From the NCBI GenBank assembly GCA_000611775.1, contig KK106985.1, forward strand, positions 124,001 through 188,000: DNA of 64,000 nt, in the 5' to 3' direction. Origin of the DNA: Umbilicaria muhlenbergii. Taxonomy: Eukaryota > Ascomycota > Lecanoromycetes > Umbilicariales > Umbilicariaceae. The notes below the pieces were generated by a model. The model was not told the DNA's origin. It saw only the letters and a list, made by a program, of their open reading frames with translations, and searched no databases. Within the stretch, counting starts at the first letter, position 1, and each line of letters starts with the position of its first letter. Below are positions 1 through 10,036 of this stretch, one piece after another. A program made the translations under genes and the position numbers.

Positions 1-458
1 AGTGCTGGTCATACATGTTCTCGGCATTCTCCTTGGCCTGGCGGTGGGCCTTCTCTTTGTCCCACTCATCCATACCCTTGGTCTCGGCGAGCTTGTCGAC
101 TTCGCCTCCGACGAAGCCTGCCAGGAGCTCCTTGGCGAATGCGTGGGAGACAGGCTTGCCTGCATGGCAACAAACTGTTAGCATTCGCTGATGACGAAAC
201 AATTGGAGAGGCTGAGCTTACCCTCCTTGCGTTGGTGATCTTCAAAGAGCTTGAAGCCTTCGAAGGCAGCGCCGCCAGCAACCAGTTCGTGGGAGAATTT
301 AGCCTGGTTGTCGTATCCTCCATCTCCTCCGTCTCCGTACACCTGCTGGTGAGCATCCTGAGCTTCGTCTAAAAGGAAGACAATCACATCAGCATCATGT
401 CAAAGCGAAAAAAGGAGTGGCGGAAGGAGTCTCGAAGGTACGTACCAAAGCCCCACAT
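1..458 (-). CDS. CipC-like DUF3759 protein, 3' end at window edge
   Basis: This small cytosolic fungal protein belongs to the CipC (concanamycin-induced protein C)/DUF3759 family; its biochemical role is unknown but members are abundant and stress- or infection-responsive. Three exons fit: 458-446 (MWGF plus one base), 368-222 and 159 to the left edge. The phases join exactly to give MWGFDEAQDAHQQVYG, and the continuation shows the family signatures NQAKFSHELVAGGAAFEGFK and LLAGFVGGEVDKL. The read stops at AENMYDQH, where homologues usually end within a residue or two, so almost the whole gene is inside the window. The first exon encodes only four complete residues, which makes it easy to miss. 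Both introns have GTACGT or GTAAGC donors and TAG or CAG acceptors. Confidence 0.88.
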
Positions 459-1714
459 GTTGAGAGATTTAAAGCGGTGTAGTTGAGTGTGGTTAATTTG
501 GCTTAGTCGGGCACAGAGTCGTATGAGCTGTGATTGGCAACGGTGATGATGGTAGATGCAGAGGGTAAGGTGTTGGAGTAAGAAGAGGGAAAGGGATGAC
601 GGGGGTTCTTATAGATAGTCCAGGCTCTTCTGCCCCTCCAGCACGAAACACAGGCTGAGGAGCCCCACCCTATCACGACGGCCCCTCTCCACCCCTTCAC
701 CGGACACCTCACTTAATCGCTTGACGCTTCCCTGCATGCTCTTCACCCACTCCATCAATTCCAGCACCCACGGCATGATGGCACCATTGCTCTAATTCAA
801 GGTCATCCAATCAGAAGCGTCAATGTAAGATCATGGCGGCGTCTGGGTTTGATCCCATGCCGGTACTACGTAGCTTCGTCGCCTTTCAGCTGCTCCAGGA
901 TTCCAGGATTGAGGGGTACTTTGGTGCAAAGCTACGTATTCACGTTCTTATCATTCTTGAAGATGCCCGAAGTACTGCTGCATTCACGAATCAATACTTT
1001 GCCCCGATCATAGTCCGTTGAATGTTCATGAAGCCGTCATTGACATTTGTTGAAGAAATGGTGACTGCGGTAGCTTCCCCTCACGGTGATGGGAAAGTCC
1101 TTACCGTAATGACGAAGGATGACGGCAGGGGACATTTCCCATATCGAAGCTGCATGTGGAGAACAAGCTTTCCAGTGCCTGACAAGACGCGTCAAGCACC
1201 CGGACAAGCCTTGGCTGATGCTTGTATGACGTTTGCCGGTGCAACCCAGTCAAGGTGCAAGAACTTCAGACTTCGGTACTCAAGGCATCACGTATTCACG
1301 GTTTCTATCATCATGCGTTACTTAGGCGTTTGCCGGGGAAGGAAAAGATAGGAAATGGCGCGGTCGGTAAGAACAATCACTGCGCCATATCCTGACTTTC
1401 TATGAGATTGTGCTCGAAACAGATCCGTCGATCCACAGGTTTCACAAAGCGCTTCCGTTTCAGCGGCCGTCAAGGCTTCGGGTCATTACAATTGGCAGCC
1501 CAATCAGACGGGATCCAGGCCGCCCCCAGCAACAAGTCACCAACGAACTGCATTATCTGGAATTACTATTGCTGCAGACCACAGTGCTCAACGACTTTGT
1601 AAATTTCTGGACTTCATAAGATACCCTTAAGGCCTGCGGTTGTTGCACTGTTTGGTAAGGGGTCCCCCTGTTGGAACTGCCATTCATCCTTGACCCAACG
1701 CCTGCCGCGGCAAC
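459..1714. other. intergenic, no gene recognised
   Basis: This holds the upstream region of the CipC-like gene on the left and the upstream region of the hydrolase-fold gene on the right. Open frames at 833-1021 and 1022-1351 (+) have no domain, no splice support and no codon pattern like the neighbours. I see no repeats or RNA genes. Confidence 0.5.
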
Positions 1715-2449
1715 ATGCCTGGGCGTCTACCAGCACCCTCCGACTTTCCACCGGACCTGCAGCTCACTATCACTGCTCCACCATCGTCACACCAAGCAGT
1801 GAACGTTCTCATCCTCCTGCATGGACTGGGCGACAGTAACAATTCCTTTACCGACCTAGGTAGGCAGCTTTCACTGCCTGAGACAGCATGCATTTCACTC
1901 CAGGCTCCGACACCCTTACCCTTCGAAATCGGAGGCTTCCATTGGGGTGATGACATAGTCTTCGACCAGGCAACCGGCCAGATGGACTTCGACACCAGCT
2001 TCAAAAAGGCTAACAGAACAATTATCGAAGAAGTTATCAAGAAAGGCTTGATCGATAAGTGTGGATATCGGCCGCGAGAGATCCTGCTCTTTGGCTTTGG
2101 TCAAGGCGGGATGGCCGCACTTGCAGCAACGGCTGCGATGGTAGAAGAGCTGGGAGGCGTCATCTCAATTGGCGGCCCATTACCTTCATTGACTTCCACG
2201 GCTTCGTTGGGTAAAGGAAAGTCCAAGACTCCAGTTCTGATCACCGGGGGAACTTCGAACACCTCTGTGACAAAGTCTGCGATGACCAACCTGAAGAATA
2301 CTTTCGACTCGGTGCAATACCACAAGTACAGCAGAAATGGGGACACTATGCCCCGAAATCGAGACGAGATGCTGCCCATCCTACAATTCTTCGCTCGACG
2401 TCTTCAGAGCCGAAGAGGAGTGCCAGAAGGTAGTGTTGCGGTTATATAG
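1715..2449 (+). CDS. acyl-protein thioesterase/phospholipase-like alpha/beta-hydrolase with lost catalytic triad
   Basis: A single-exon protein of 244 aa. The fold is that of the phospholipase/carboxylesterase (acyl-protein thioesterase 1) family: LLHGLGDSNNSF at about residues 34-45 matches the oxyanion loop, and WGDD near 77 and the nucleophile elbow FGFGQGG at 126-132 are in order. The length is normal for the family. The nucleophile position of the elbow (G-F-S-Q-G in active enzymes) is Gly129, codon GGT. The expected acid loop reads SNTSV, with Asn182 where Asp is usual, and the usual catalytic His near residue 210 is not present (NGDTMPRNRDEM). I see these residues directly; that the protein is a non-enzymatic binding or regulatory homologue is inference. 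The ATG at 1715 gives the full family N-terminus. Confidence 0.8.
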   Translation: MPGRLPAPSDFPPDLQLTITAPPSSHQAVNVLILLHGLGDSNNSFTDLGRQLSLPETACISLQAPTPLPFEIGGFHWGDDIVFDQATGQMDFDTSFKKANRTIIEEVIKKGLIDKCGYRPREILLFGFGQGGMAALAATAAMVEELGGVISIGGPLPSLTSTASLGKGKSKTPVLITGGTSNTSVTKSAMTNLKNTFDSVQYHKYSRNGDTMPRNRDEMLPILQFFARRLQSRRGVPEGSVAVI

Positions 2450-3092
2450 AAACTTCTTATCTTCTTGGACGAAGAGCCATATATCTGATAGAAGATGGCT
2501 TACATGGCTCGATCGATCATTCCAATCCCTACTCGCGGACTGATCACGCTACGGAGCATCACTTCTCGGCACAACTGATAGGAATTAGGATGTTCGGTAC
2601 GAGCTCTACAGTCTAGAGGACTTCAAGAGGTGGCTTTGATTTATTTGTTTGCTGACTATACACCGCGAGCAATACGTAAGAAGTGCACGCCGGAAATTCC
2701 ATTTCAGCATGAAGTGGTCCACGCATTTCGTTACATATCATCAATCATAAAGTCAGATAATCATCTCATCTCCAGCTAAAGCCCGGCATCCTTCCTCCGC
2801 TCCCTCTCGCTCATTCAACCATGCCAGCCACGGTGGCAACCCGTACGCTGCACAATCGATCCCAAAGACGATACCTCCCCTTCCAAATCCCCGGCCTCCA
2901 ACTTGTCGACTTGTATGGTCGAGCAGACGCCGTCAATACTGTCTGGCGTGGCAAAGCTAGCGTACGTTGGTACTGAGTTACAATCTCCGGCCGGATCCTG
3001 TGGCACCTGTGGATATGTTAAGGCGGTTCGTGTCATCGGTTGGCGCACTGTGCGCGTGAGTGATTGCGGTAGTGCGATTGCCGACGAATTCA
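2450..3092. other. intergenic or unresolved, overlapping frames on both strands
   Basis: Open frames run on both strands (2903-3184 plus, and 2815-3234 minus, the latter in another frame from the hypothetical gene at 3093-3575). Neither has a recognisable domain. The minus frame could be a further exon of the next gene, but I found no intron that joins it in frame with good sites. Confidence 0.35.
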
Positions 3093-3575
3093 TCACCTCG
3101 ATGCGACTCTTGCTTGGGATTGCACGGACTGCGTCTGTTGACAGGGATAGCCGGCTCTCAGCTGACCCAGACCAGTGCCACTGACAAGGCCGTTGATCCG
3201 GAGCCGCAGCTTCAGGTTGTCGTCCTTGTACCACTCCTGGCGTTGTTCCTCGTCGAGGGGACCGGCCATGACTGAGTGGGATGATTGTCGACCCTGCCCG
3301 CTTCGGTGGCTCTTGGGATGTCCGGGCGTCTTTGTGGACCGTTGCCGAGCTTCATCCGAACCTGCGCCAGACGATTCTAGGGTATTCCTGGCCTTGTCCT
3401 GCTTCCTTGAGCTCAGCAGCTTTAGGTTGTCCAAGGAAGGACGTTTAACACTTCGTCCCAGCCGAGCTTTTGCCGTGACTGATTTCGGTCCCGTTGCTGT
3501 CACCGAGCTCGTGGTAGGTTCGATCATCTCAATGGTGTCAGGAACCACAGCTTTGGTGCGCAGTGAAAGCGACAT
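3093..3575 (-). CDS. hypothetical basic low-complexity protein
   Basis: An ATG-initiated frame of 160 aa. I do not recognise it. The N-terminal 110 residues are rich in Ser, Lys and Arg and look disordered; a charged segment (LDEEQRQEWYKDDNLKLRLR) near residues 105-125 looks like a short conserved helix. A possible 51-nt intron (GTCAGT donor, CTGAG branch-like site, CAACAG acceptor) lies just after that helix and keeps the frame, so the end of the protein is uncertain by 17 residues. No signal peptide or membrane segment. An unrelated open frame covers part of it on the other strand, so this could also be a chance frame. Confidence 0.35.
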   Translation of the reverse strand: MSLSLRTKAVVPDTIEMIEPTTSSVTATGPKSVTAKARLGRSVKRPSLDNLKLLSSRKQDKARNTLESSGAGSDEARQRSTKTPGHPKSHRSGQGRQSSHSVMAGPLDEEQRQEWYKDDNLKLRLRINGLVSGTGLGQLRAGYPCQQTQSVQSQARVASR

Positions 3576-6551
3576 GCTCAGGACAAGGACTGAATCAAAG
3601 AAGATCAGATGGGATGAGGATTGGCAAATGTGTTCCCGACTCTTGTGAGACTTCGAGCTCTATACTACATATCTGGGCGGAGATGGGAATGTTTAAGTAG
3701 TGAACTGTGGTCTACACTAAAATTCGGGCTTGGTATTACAGCTGTGCAGCTGTCTTAACCGCCTAGCACCTGTCCTTCGACGGCTCATCCGATGGTGATA
3801 TGCCACACATGGCGGTGTATCTGTGAGCCAGGGTGCAAGACGAGTGCGTGGGGCGCCCAACGAATCGGCAGTGGTCGCTTCTATCTGGTCGCTGTTTGCG
3901 GCAACGCGCCTATCAATTACCGAACCCAATGCTACCATCAACCAACCTCGCCAACCAACCTAGCTTGGCATTCACTTCCCATCACTTTGCGCATAACGGG
4001 AAGTTTGGTGGAACTCTCGTTAGCCTTCTCTACACCTTCTAGAGTGATTCTAGAAGGGTTCCAAAAGATATTTAGAGCGCATACTGCGGCTCGTTATCCA
4101 TGTTCCCTGCGACTGCACATGCCGGACCTACATACTCCGACCATGTGGCACAGCTATTGCCTAGTAGACGTCAATCAAGCCTGTCGCCCTTAACATGCAT
4201 ACTGCCTCTAAGCAACAACTCTGCGGAGGATTGCTATGTTCGCTTTGGCGCATCCGGTCTTGCATCTTTGCTAATGCAGTCGCTCTGCCGACTCACAATG
4301 CTAGCATTAACTAGAAGAGAGCGAAAAGCTGATTAGCCTATTTCTGAACCTTCTTATCGTTGGCTGTACGGAAGTAGAGGTTCATCAGATGGTACCACCA
4401 AGATTGACAGATCTACTCCGTACGGGTATCGACGACTGACAGATCCACGATCGGCAACCAAAGACCTGGGATCAAGCCTTGCAGGACAGCCTCACCTGAT
4501 CCACGGATTAAACATACCGCAATTCCTAGCAGTTTCGATTTGCCGCGCGAACAACCCATTCTGAACGACCGACTTTACTCCACCCTTGTCCTGCGGCTGC
4601 CCTGAGCGCGCTGCCGATAACGTTTCACTTTACAGGCGCCAGAAATATTGAGTGACGAAATACGGTCACGGGACATACTGACCGCTTCCAGGCTCTATCT
4701 TGTAGGGCAGTCCCAGCTGATGAGCTTGGTACGTCGGTTGCTTTGAATGCAGCACAACGGTTGGACGCAATATATTTACGCGCGAAAGTTATCATCCCGA
4801 ATCCTCATCACCAAAGATGACCCCCACAAGCACAAAGACGGCTCACGAACGACCTCTAGCATAAACCTCCAGCATGCTTTGCATTGAATACGCGCAACAT
4901 AAATCCCGGATCTTTTGGAGAGAAAAGCAAAGTCTCACGAGCCATCTTTGTAGACATCCGTCACACAAACTCTTGCAGCCGGTCCCGCTCGAACTACTCA
5001 AGGCATACACCCATGATTGGAGATGCAGCAATGACCTTTATGGCATCGCTACGTTCAATGTGGGTGTACGGTTGCACTATCAGCTCCGTTGCCCCCTCCC
5101 TTATTACGCGTACAGCATCAGGGTCCCTTTCTCAAAGCGTCTCTGGCATCGATCAAGCTCGAGCATTCCGCTTGCACCCTATGCATAAACCACACCATGA
5201 TGGTTAATAAGTCCCGTTGTTGATATATGCGCTTTATGCTCTGTTGTTTCGGTGTTTTAAACCCAGAGTTGGCGTGTAACAAATCCAAACAGACTCTTGA
5301 CCGATCTTCTTCTCGGCCTAGCGGTTCTAGCAAGAGGGCCAGGAGGGCGGCAGTACTAACTCTACCCTAGGCCACAGCTTTCCCGACCCGGTCTTTGACT
5401 AAAAGCACATTAGCTTACCAGCTTCTATATGCATTGACATGTGAGCGTTTAGCATGATCAACGGCTTGTCCTCGCTGTGCCCCATGACGACTATACTGGT
5501 GCTGAAAGCTCGGTGACCCGGTCATGGTCTCCTTTCAGGATCTTCCCCTGTCAAGACGTCGTGTTCTTGCGACCCGGAACAGGATGAACCAGGTCGCCGA
5601 GAGTCTCCGTCTGCAGGATGGCCTGACTTGTTTCATGCCGTGGAGCAAGTCGATCAGAAACCCGGATCGAGGCAAAAACTCCCCTCTTACGCAACACCGG
5701 GCGTACATGCATAAAATAAGATGCAGCCGCCAGCTGAGGGCCATCCACATATCACAAAAACAAAAACGAACAAGTGAACACTTGGATTGATACTGTTTAG
5801 AGATCCATGGCTCCATCATCTCTACAGCCGAACGTTCGTCAAACCCTTTCTCGGTTCTGGAGTAGTTGAGGGGAACCATCAGCGGAGGACCAGCAGATCA
5901 ACAGCCGCATTGAGTGGGTGGTGTCGACTTTTGTAGTAAGTTAGCAATAACAATAGCGACTGCAGAGCTCAATGGCTTGAGTTGGTTCAACTGACTCCAT
6001 TCCGTCAAAGAGTTGGAGAAGAATAGCTGTCGGCCACGTATGGTGAGTTATTTCCCGGTCGAGCCGGTCTAGATGTTCTTGTCAGCTTCCACTCTTCCAC
6101 CCTTATCCACCTAGTGGGATGTTGGAGGCCGACCCTGCGATCTACGGTCTTCCATCCTACTTGACGGGCTTGCGTCTGATTGGCGAACAGTGGTTGCGCC
6201 CTCCTAGGGTACGGGCGGGTGTAGTAAACATACCGACCTGCAACACTCCATAAGACAATCGACGACACCATGAAGAGCACTACACAGCTCGATAATCTCT
6301 AGTGTAGATTCGATAAACTTACCATCCCAATAACCCCACACTCTCAGCCCCACAAAACCCCCCGTCCCGACGATTTCCCCCATATCACGTGCAACGCACC
6401 GCAACCAAAACCCATGTCAGATTGACGTAAACATTCCCCAAAAACCCTTCATCCATCATCTACCCCAAAATCAAACCACCCACCTTCTATCAAGTATCCA
6501 CCGCGATGTCAAACCAAAGCGCACCACAACTCCCGCCAATACTCCTACAAA
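3576..6551. other. gene-poor stretch of about 3 kb
   Basis: The open frames here are short (under 140 codons), overlap each other on both strands and show no domain, signal peptide or splice pattern. I found no terminal repeats, tandem repeats or RNA genes by eye. The right end serves as promoter of the HVA1-like gene. Confidence 0.45.
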
Positions 6552-6904
6552 ATGCCCGACCAACTCGAAGACAAAACCGGCAATCCCATCAACGAGGGGA
6601 ATACAGTCTCCACCGCCTACCGGGGCGGGAAACGTGAGGGCGAGGTATGCCGTGCTGTTCCTCTCCCGTCAACGATCTACCGTGCGATGGCGATGAGAGC
6701 GGGCTAATGAGATTGCCAAGGTGGAGGCACTCGTGACGAACACGCAAGAGGCGGAAGAGGAAGATGTCAAGAACCCGCCTAAAGTAAGACATATTCAAGC
6801 AATGCTCTACGATATGGATCTGAGTGGCCAAACAGGTCGTCTTCCCCGACCAGCACGGCCACAGGGTAGCGCACAGCCCGTCGACCTTGACCAAAAAGCC
6901 CTGA
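6552..6904 (+). CDS. HVA1/DUF2945 hypervirulence-associated TUDOR-domain protein
   Basis: Three short exons (6552-6644, 6721-6783, 6836-6904) join in phase 0 to give 74 aa beginning MPDQLEDKTGNPINEGNTVS. The pattern GNPI-EGD-V near the start, RGGKREGEVE around residue 25, then KNPPKVVF and DQHGHRVAHSP toward the end are typical of the small DUF2945/HVA1 family, a TUDOR-like beta-barrel found across fungi and bacteria. Function is not established; the family name comes from a Cryptococcus virulence screen. Introns are 76 and 52 nt with GTATGC/AAG and GTAAGA/CAG ends. The gene is too fragmented for a single open frame, and the middle exon sits within an unrelated longer frame. Its 3' end lies 105 bp from the convergent CysRS stop codon. 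Confidence 0.82.
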
Positions 6905-7009
6905 ACGACGGGCCCCCCCCCTTTCCCTTGGGTGGAGTATGCATGAACAAAGCAAAGAACCACAACCTGCTCTACAGAGCCATGTCAGATACAAACTCCA
7001 GGGTGAAGC

Positions 7010-9800
7010 TCAACCCGAACTCTGCGCCTTGACCCAAGCCTCATGCACCCTCCTCTGCCTCTCCCACTCCTTCCTCAACTTCTTCACCCGACTCTTCGCC
7101 ACCTCCTTCCCCTCCCGATCCCTCGTCGGCAACCCCTCCTCGTCCCACTCACTCCACTCGCCCGTGCGAAACATATCCAAATGGCTCACCCTCCCCACCT
7201 CCGCCTTCCGCTCCGCCTCTCTCGCCCTCTCCCCTTTCGCCTGCAACCTCAGCCGTTCGCGCTCCTCCCTCTCCTGCCGCAACGCCCGTAGTTCTTTCGT
7301 CACCGGTCTCACCAGGGCCGGCTGGTCGCCCTCGCGGTCTTCGAGGTAGATGCCGAGGTCCCAGAGATCGGTGTCGCGGAGGCGGTCGCAGAGGCGGAGG
7401 ACGTCTTTCGAGAGGGTGGGGAGGGAGTCGAGGGATGAGATGGTGGAGTGGAAGGAAGATAGGACCTGGGCGTATGGCTGGGCCGGCGAGTCCAGCTGCC
7501 CGTTGGCGAGGGGAACGGAGGCTCCGGTAATCTGCTCGATGTCGTCGCGCGTGATGCCGTGGGTGGATTTGGCTTTCTGGCGCAGTTCATCGCGCATGGA
7601 CGACAGTGGGTATAAATACGGCTTGGCGTCTTCGGGGATGTCGATGCCGGACCAGCCGATTGATGAATCGTCAGGGCTTGCGGTGCCGTTGAGACCGAAA
7701 GTGTTCACCATGGACGTCGTCCAGCGCGCGAGCTCAAAGGTGGTTTTCTGGGATACTTGTGCCTTGTCGGCGATGTTGTATGCGGAAATCAGTTCAGACA
7801 TTGTGTTCATGACCGAGGGGGTGTTGAAAGAATCGCATAGTGCGTCGTAGGTTTCACTTAATGCCTTCTTGAGAGCAACTCCCAAGATAGCGTCCACACC
7901 CGTATGGCCGGAAGAGAGTGAATCAATCTTGGGGTGATCACCTAGCACGTCCTTTGCCTTGATGAAGAAGTTCTGTCGATTGTCAGCATACGACCCCCCA
8001 ATGTCCAGTAAGGGGCGCATGGGGCCACGTAGATGCAATCTCGGACGGGTCCTCGCACTTCGCGACTGTGTAATACATGAGACGGGAGTCCGATACTTAC
8101 GTTCATCTTATCCTCCCAAGCGTTCCCTGCTTTGACTAGATCGTCTGTGATCTCTACACCCTCCTTCCAGCCACCCAGCAAAAACACAATCCGTAGCGAC
8201 CTTGGGGTCCAGTCTCCCCGATCCAGCGCTTCCCGGATGGTTGTAAAGTTCTTCAACGACTTTGACATCTTCGAACCCTGAATAGAAAGATGGCCCATGT
8301 GCATGAAGTAATTCACCCACTGATGTTGGTGTTCATGCGCTGTGTCTAGCCAGTATGCCTCGCTTTGCGCCAGCTCGTTATCGTGATGCGGAAAAGCCAG
8401 ATCAATACCACCTGAATGTATATCCATCTGGCTGCCCAACTTATCAGACGCCATCGCCGAGCATTCAATGTGCCAGCCCGGCCGCCCTTTTCCCCATGGA
8501 CTTGACCAGCTCGGCTCGCCTGGCTTGGATGATTTCCACAGCGCAAAGTCCGCATCAGACCGTTTCTCTGACGTCTTCTTTGTCAAAGCCCCTTCTCCGT
8601 CCGCCTGCAGCTCGGTGTCATTGCGATTCCAGGGTTCGAGCCTGGCATAAGTGTTGTTGGCTCTCTCAAACGCACCTATATCGAAATAGACTGACCCATC
8701 AGAGGTCGTGTACGCAAAGCCATTTTTCTCTATCTTCTCGACAAAGTCCACAATCTGCTGGCCATACTCCGTAACTCGCGTTACCTGGTCCGGGTCTAAG
8801 CAGTTCAAATCCCTAAGATCATCCATGAAACGTCCCTCAAACTTTTTTGTAAGTTTCGTGAATATTGTATGGTCATCCGCGTTGATCGATGACCCATGTA
8901 AAGAATCTAGGTATGGCAATAGAATGTCTTGGGTATTGGTAAAGAAGTCTTCTGCGGAAATTGATGCGCCTCGCAGAAAGCGTATTGATTCTGATGCAGC
9001 CAGTACGGTCTTTATGTGCATCTTGATTTTGGCCTCCTTGTCACCCGCAGGGCCACCCGCCAAGGATCCGCGTTCCAGTACTGTAGCATATGCGCTGTTG
9101 ACCTCTGATTGTACCTTTTGGGGGCCGGTATCCGGCGATACTAGCGGTAGATTCTTCGTCAAATATGCTTTCAGCGCTTTCAGACTTGTTTCCAAGACCT
9201 CTGGATTGGTAAACGACCGCTTGGAAATGAACTCCGCTAGCAGATGTTGCTGACGTCCTCGTACAATGATCTGGAGATGACTACATCAGCCATGACTTCT
9301 CATCGTAAGCCCTCATCCGCTTGAGTTCCGCGCTCCTTGAAGACGTGTCCCAGGCAGTATTGGGCGTTGAAGGGCCCCCAAGTCATAGGGGCCTGGAAAC
9401 GCACCTTATCGTCGACATCCGTAATATTCATAACAAAGTTGACCTTATACCTAAAGAAATCCCGTAGTATCCGCCGTATTATATCCGTGCTCACATAATT
9501 CCTTGCGTGGCCTAGATGGGCATCATCGTAGACCGTTGGACCGCAGGCATACCAGCTAACCTTCTTGTTCTTCCAGTCTAGTGGTACGAACGACGTTTTT
9601 GATCGTGTCAAAGAGTTGTAGATCTTCAATGGTGGTAATTGAGCTTCTGGGCCTGGTTCTGGCGGAGGCTGCCAGAGTGGCTGTTGGCGAGCTGCTGTTG
9701 CCATTCTGCTTGAAGGGATTGCGTGCTTGGCTAACAGTGCGAACTTGCGGGGCGATGGAGGAAAGAGCTCTATAGCATGACGGACAGGACGCAAGATCAT
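7010..9800 (-). CDS. cysteinyl-tRNA synthetase, probably both mitochondrial and cytosolic
   Basis: A class I aminoacyl-tRNA synthetase that charges tRNA-Cys. Three exons (9800-9405, 9270-8101, 7972-7010), all joined in phase 0, give 842 aa. Visible signatures are [17 protein letters not shown] (zinc Cys and HIGH motif), [17 protein letters not shown] and FPHHDNE (remaining zinc ligands), and KMSKS in the sequence [12 protein letters not shown]. The C-terminal 120 residues form a charged Arg/Glu-rich extension usual in fungal CysRS. The open frame upstream continues to a TTG, so the first real ATG is at 9800. From there the first 32 residues are basic, lack acidic residues except one Glu and resemble a mitochondrial presequence. 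A second in-frame ATG at 9704 (MATAARQQP) would give the cytosolic form. Confidence 0.95.
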
Positions 9801-10036
9801 AAATGAGTGACAACGGTGAGAGGTTTGCGGTACGAGTCTGGTAATTGAGAGATGAGTCAATGAGTGTGAGGCTCAGTCAGAATATGGGGACACAAGCCTA
9901 ATTGCTGCCGGAGCTAACGAAGTCGATCTCCCGCCCTCTCAGCCCTGCAGCCTTAAGGATTTGGCTCACCCAGGATTTGGAGAAAGCGGTGGCGAAGGCA
10001 TCGGCGGGGCAGTCCCAACCTGGTACCTCCGTAGGA
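9801..10036. promoter_or_regulatory. shared divergent promoter of CysRS and TRM61
   Basis: Only 236 bp separate the first ATG of the cysteinyl-tRNA synthetase gene (minus) from the first ATG of the TRM61 gene (plus). Both genes serve tRNA function, so co-regulation from one bidirectional promoter is plausible. Part of this interval is open in both genes' frames but lacks an ATG. No specific factor sites were identified. Confidence 0.55.

Noticed and set aside
8619-8646. CCAGGGTTCGAGCCTGG, which looks like a tRNA T-arm
   Set aside because: It lies in the coding exon of CysRS (encoding LEPWNRND on the minus strand) and no matching acceptor, D-arm or anticodon arm is found upstream.
9902-10036. 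N-terminal 45-codon extension of TRM61
   Set aside because: It would need a TTG start; the first ATG (10037) matches where family similarity begins.
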